Shown here piece by piece: positions 62,530 through 64,000 of a stretch of 64,000 nt of DNA (its first letter is position 1; every line of letters starts with the position of its first letter). Location: positions 1 through 64,000 of the forward strand of contig JAIXQH010000058.1 of NCBI GenBank assembly GCA_027484055.1, written 5' to 3'. Origin of the DNA: Verrucomicrobiaceae bacterium. Its GTDB lineage: Bacteria > Verrucomicrobiota > Verrucomicrobiia > Verrucomicrobiales > Akkermansiaceae. The translations under genes were made by a program, and so were the position numbers. Below the pieces are notes generated by a model. It ran no database searches. It was not told where the DNA came from and saw only the letters and a program-made list of their open reading frames with translations.

Positions 62530-62720
62530 AAAACCGCTGTCTTCAACAGTGACCTCAGTGATTTTCGGGATAGTAGCAGATTTCGGGAAGTCTTCGAGGT
62601 AGAGTTCAAGAGCTCTTTAAGGTTGGCGATGGCTTCCATTTCGTAGGCACTGAAATTGAGGCAGACGGAAGGGGATGGAACGAGAGAAATGCTGGCAATG
62701 GTAAAGACGGAAGTCGCAAG
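62530..62720 (-). pseudogene. Frameshifted remnant of a HicB-type antitoxin
   Basis: Read from the minus strand, one frame gives FSAYEMEAIANLKE and the next frame continues ALELYLEDFPKSATIPKITE. Joined, they match the end of HicB antitoxins (ANLKEALELYLEDFP, then P-x-I-TEVTV). One base is missing at the junction (AAAGAGCTCTT in place of AAAGAAGCTCTT). The N-terminal part is not recognisable, and no hicA toxin gene was found next to it. Confidence 0.65.
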
Positions 62721-62777
62721 CAGATTATCGTGAGTGGCCTAGCGTTGGTCCCGGCTACGCGCAAATCGTATTTGATT

Positions 62778-62849
62778 ATTTGTGTTTCTCGTAGTCTGCA
62801 TATTTGTGTTTCTCGTAGTCTACATATTTGTGTTTCTCGTAGTCTGCAT
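62778..62849. repeat. Three tandem copies of a 24-bp unit
   Basis: ATTTGTGTTTCTCGTAGTCT followed by GCAT or ACAT, three times with one substitution in the middle copy. The period of 24 keeps frame; the minus strand would read repeats of DYEKHKY(A/V) ending in a stop. It lies directly next to the dispersed 81-bp repeat. Confidence 0.9.
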
Positions 62850-62852
62850 ATG

Positions 62853-62933
62853 AAAATCGATGAAATAAGAAAGTCGCGCACCTCCGGCATGGAGGGCTTG
62901 GCGGATGAAATCCACCGCCACGGTGCGCCATCG
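62853..62933. repeat. 81-bp dispersed repeat, copy 2
   Basis: Second copy of 61272-61352, with two differences. It is joined to the 24-bp tandem repeats, and here the plus frame continues for another 20 codons. The thioredoxin pair and the hicB remnant lie between the two copies. Confidence 0.75.
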
Positions 62934-63213
62934 CTTCTGGTATTCCACCGGCTCCGTCTAATCCTAGAAACTAGATTGAAATTCGACAGAAGGTAGCAAA
63001 CTTAAGTCACATTCTGTAAATTGGCGAGCGAGGAACTTGTCCATTGATTCACGGGGCAGGCGCGGCCAATCCATAAGAAGTCTGACTTTTGAGAATGTTT
63101 GAAAACACTTTGTCCATAAATCCTAGCCTAGAGATTTGCCAAGCCGCTCAATGCCAAGCTGCAATTGACGCTCTAGCTATTGTTCTACACGTTATGGAAA
63201 ATGCTATCAGTCG
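62934..63213. other. Non-coding stretch downstream of the last gene
   Basis: About 280 bases, A+T-rich in part. No hairpin, repeat or gene recognised. Confidence 0.4.
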
Positions 63214-64000
63214 CTAATTCGGTGAATCCCTGAAGACGAAGTTCGTTCCCACTAGGACACGAGTCCCCTTTTTCGCCGATTCTGAGGGAATCTCGGCGAT
63301 TTGAGTAAATCCGGATTTGAAGGTTCCACGAACGATGACCTTCTCTCGCCCGTTGTTTTCTTTTCCAGCGATTTCAGTGACCACCCAGACGATTTCGGAT
63401 AGATCCACCCCTTCGGCGAGTTTCCCATCGCATTGAATTCTCGTCTTCAGTGGCAGCGGTTTGCCAGCATCGTCGTATTGCGGTGAGTAAAAATGGTAGC
63501 TCTGTTGATCTGGGTCGCCATCATTGGCATCGACCTTGCCGAGCTGGATGCCGCCTTCGATGATGTCTACTTCAAATTTAAGATTCTTGGGTGTGGTTTT
63601 TGCCACAACGGCGGGAATTTCGGCATCATGTCTTCTGCGGTCCTCGTTGTTCTGTTTGCGGCCGACTTTCCGTTCACCGGTCCGGTCAAGATTTTCGGAG
63701 TGATCGTTGTTCTTGGCGGAAGGGACTTGCGGCAAGTGCTTCGTGTAGCCGTGGCGGAATGAATCCGGTTCCACTGGGGAAATCAAGAGATCGTCGAAGC
63801 GGTTCGTATGCGCCTCATGGCCCAGCAACCACAACTGAATCCCGTTCTCTAGTGAAGTCTCGGTGAGGCGAATTTCCTTCAAAACCAACTCTCCACCGAT
63901 TTTAAGATCCCAAGTTCCAGTCGCCAGATTCTGACAAATCCCGATCCGGATCCACTCCTGCGTCATCCCGGAAGGCCCGACCGCGGTAGAAACTCCAGTG
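63214..64000 (-). CDS. Protein of unknown function with LamG-like segment (5' end beyond the window)
   Basis: At least 262 residues; the frame is open to the window edge, so the start is missing and the ATG at 63966 is internal. The visible N-terminal part (EWIRIGICQNLATGTWDLKIGG) has the strand pattern of a LamG/concanavalin-like domain, common in large Verrucomicrobial surface proteins. A basic, Asn/Arg/Asp-rich linker follows near residues 90-125, then a beta-rich C-terminal domain ending in a canonical stop. The function is unknown. Confidence 0.7.
   Translation of the reverse strand, partial: TGVSTAVGPSGMTQEWIRIGICQNLATGTWDLKIGGELVLKEIRLTETSLENGIQLWLLGHEAHTNRFDDLLISPVEPDSFRHGYTKHLPQVPSAKNNDHSENLDRTGERKVGRKQNNEDRRRHDAEIPAVVAKTTPKNLKFEVDIIEGGIQLGKVDANDGDPDQQSYHFYSPQYDDAGKPLPLKTRIQCDGKLAEGVDLSEIVWVVTEIAGKENNGREKVIVRGTFKSGFTQIAEIPSESAKKGTRVLVGTNFVFRDSPN

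Noticed and set aside
62778-62849. CRISPR array
   Set aside because: The units are contiguous without spacers, and no cas genes are present.

Overview
The window looks like a chromosomal segment of a Verrucomicrobiota bacterium, most likely of the Verrucomicrobiales/Luteolibacter type. The reasons are a PEP-CTERM secreted protein with the VPEPSS...RRKR tail, the paired DUF1549/DUF1553 cytochrome-c-domain and DUF1501 proteins typical of Planctomycetes and Verrucomicrobia, GH78/GH3/GH2-like secreted glycosidases, and start codons that mostly lack a Shine-Dalgarno sequence. Gene names come from motifs read by eye; no database search was run.

Layout. The window opens with the 3' end of a 5S rRNA and its terminator. 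From 0.2 to 6 kb lies a membrane flavin/Fe-S oxidoreductase and two membrane glycosyltransferases in an overlapping run. From 6 to 19 kb there is a conserved protein of unknown function, galE, a Tyr/Ser/Arg-rich lipoprotein, an isolated nuoB-nuoC pair with a rhomboid protease, serS, an SDR, a phosphoesterase and an ABC-2 exporter operon. From 24.3 to 27.8 kb is the minus-strand operon trpS - UbiA-like - adk - fmt. From 29 to 35 kb are an AEC transporter, yjbQ, nadC, birA, a lipoprotein, marR, a laccase-domain protein and ispE. A 995-residue Sel1 protein, a peptidoglycan-binding protein, a DUF1345 membrane protein and a two-gene nucleotidyltransferase module precede the classical tig-clpP-clpX operon (40.8-44.1 kb). 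A polysaccharide-degradation stretch follows (44.3-56.2 kb). The right end holds mtnP, rpsN, a zinc ribbon protein, a CNNM/CorC protein, truB with an NrnA-like DHH phosphoesterase, two thioredoxin-like secreted proteins, a frameshifted hicB fossil among repeats, and a gene cut by the window edge.

The most unusual region is an accessory island at about 19.0-24.27 kb between the ABC ATPase gene and the 3' end of fmt. It is flanked by a 30-bp direct repeat (27 of 30 identical) that includes the fmt stop codon. It is visibly richer in A+T and carries seven small plus-strand genes of mostly unknown function, against a minus-strand backbone. Three copies of a 230-300 bp repeat, each ending in a hairpin whose pairing is largely kept, sit 20-60 bp upstream of three of the genes. 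Three other genes are followed at once, or overlapped at their stop, by imperfect nested hairpins resembling integron attC sites. No integrase is in the window. I read it as a gene-cassette-like array whose recombination sites or mobilising enzyme are divergent or encoded elsewhere.

Many start codons have no recognisable Shine-Dalgarno sequence. In two places a terminator hairpin runs into, or to within a few bases of, the next start codon, so leaderless or unusual initiation is plausible here.
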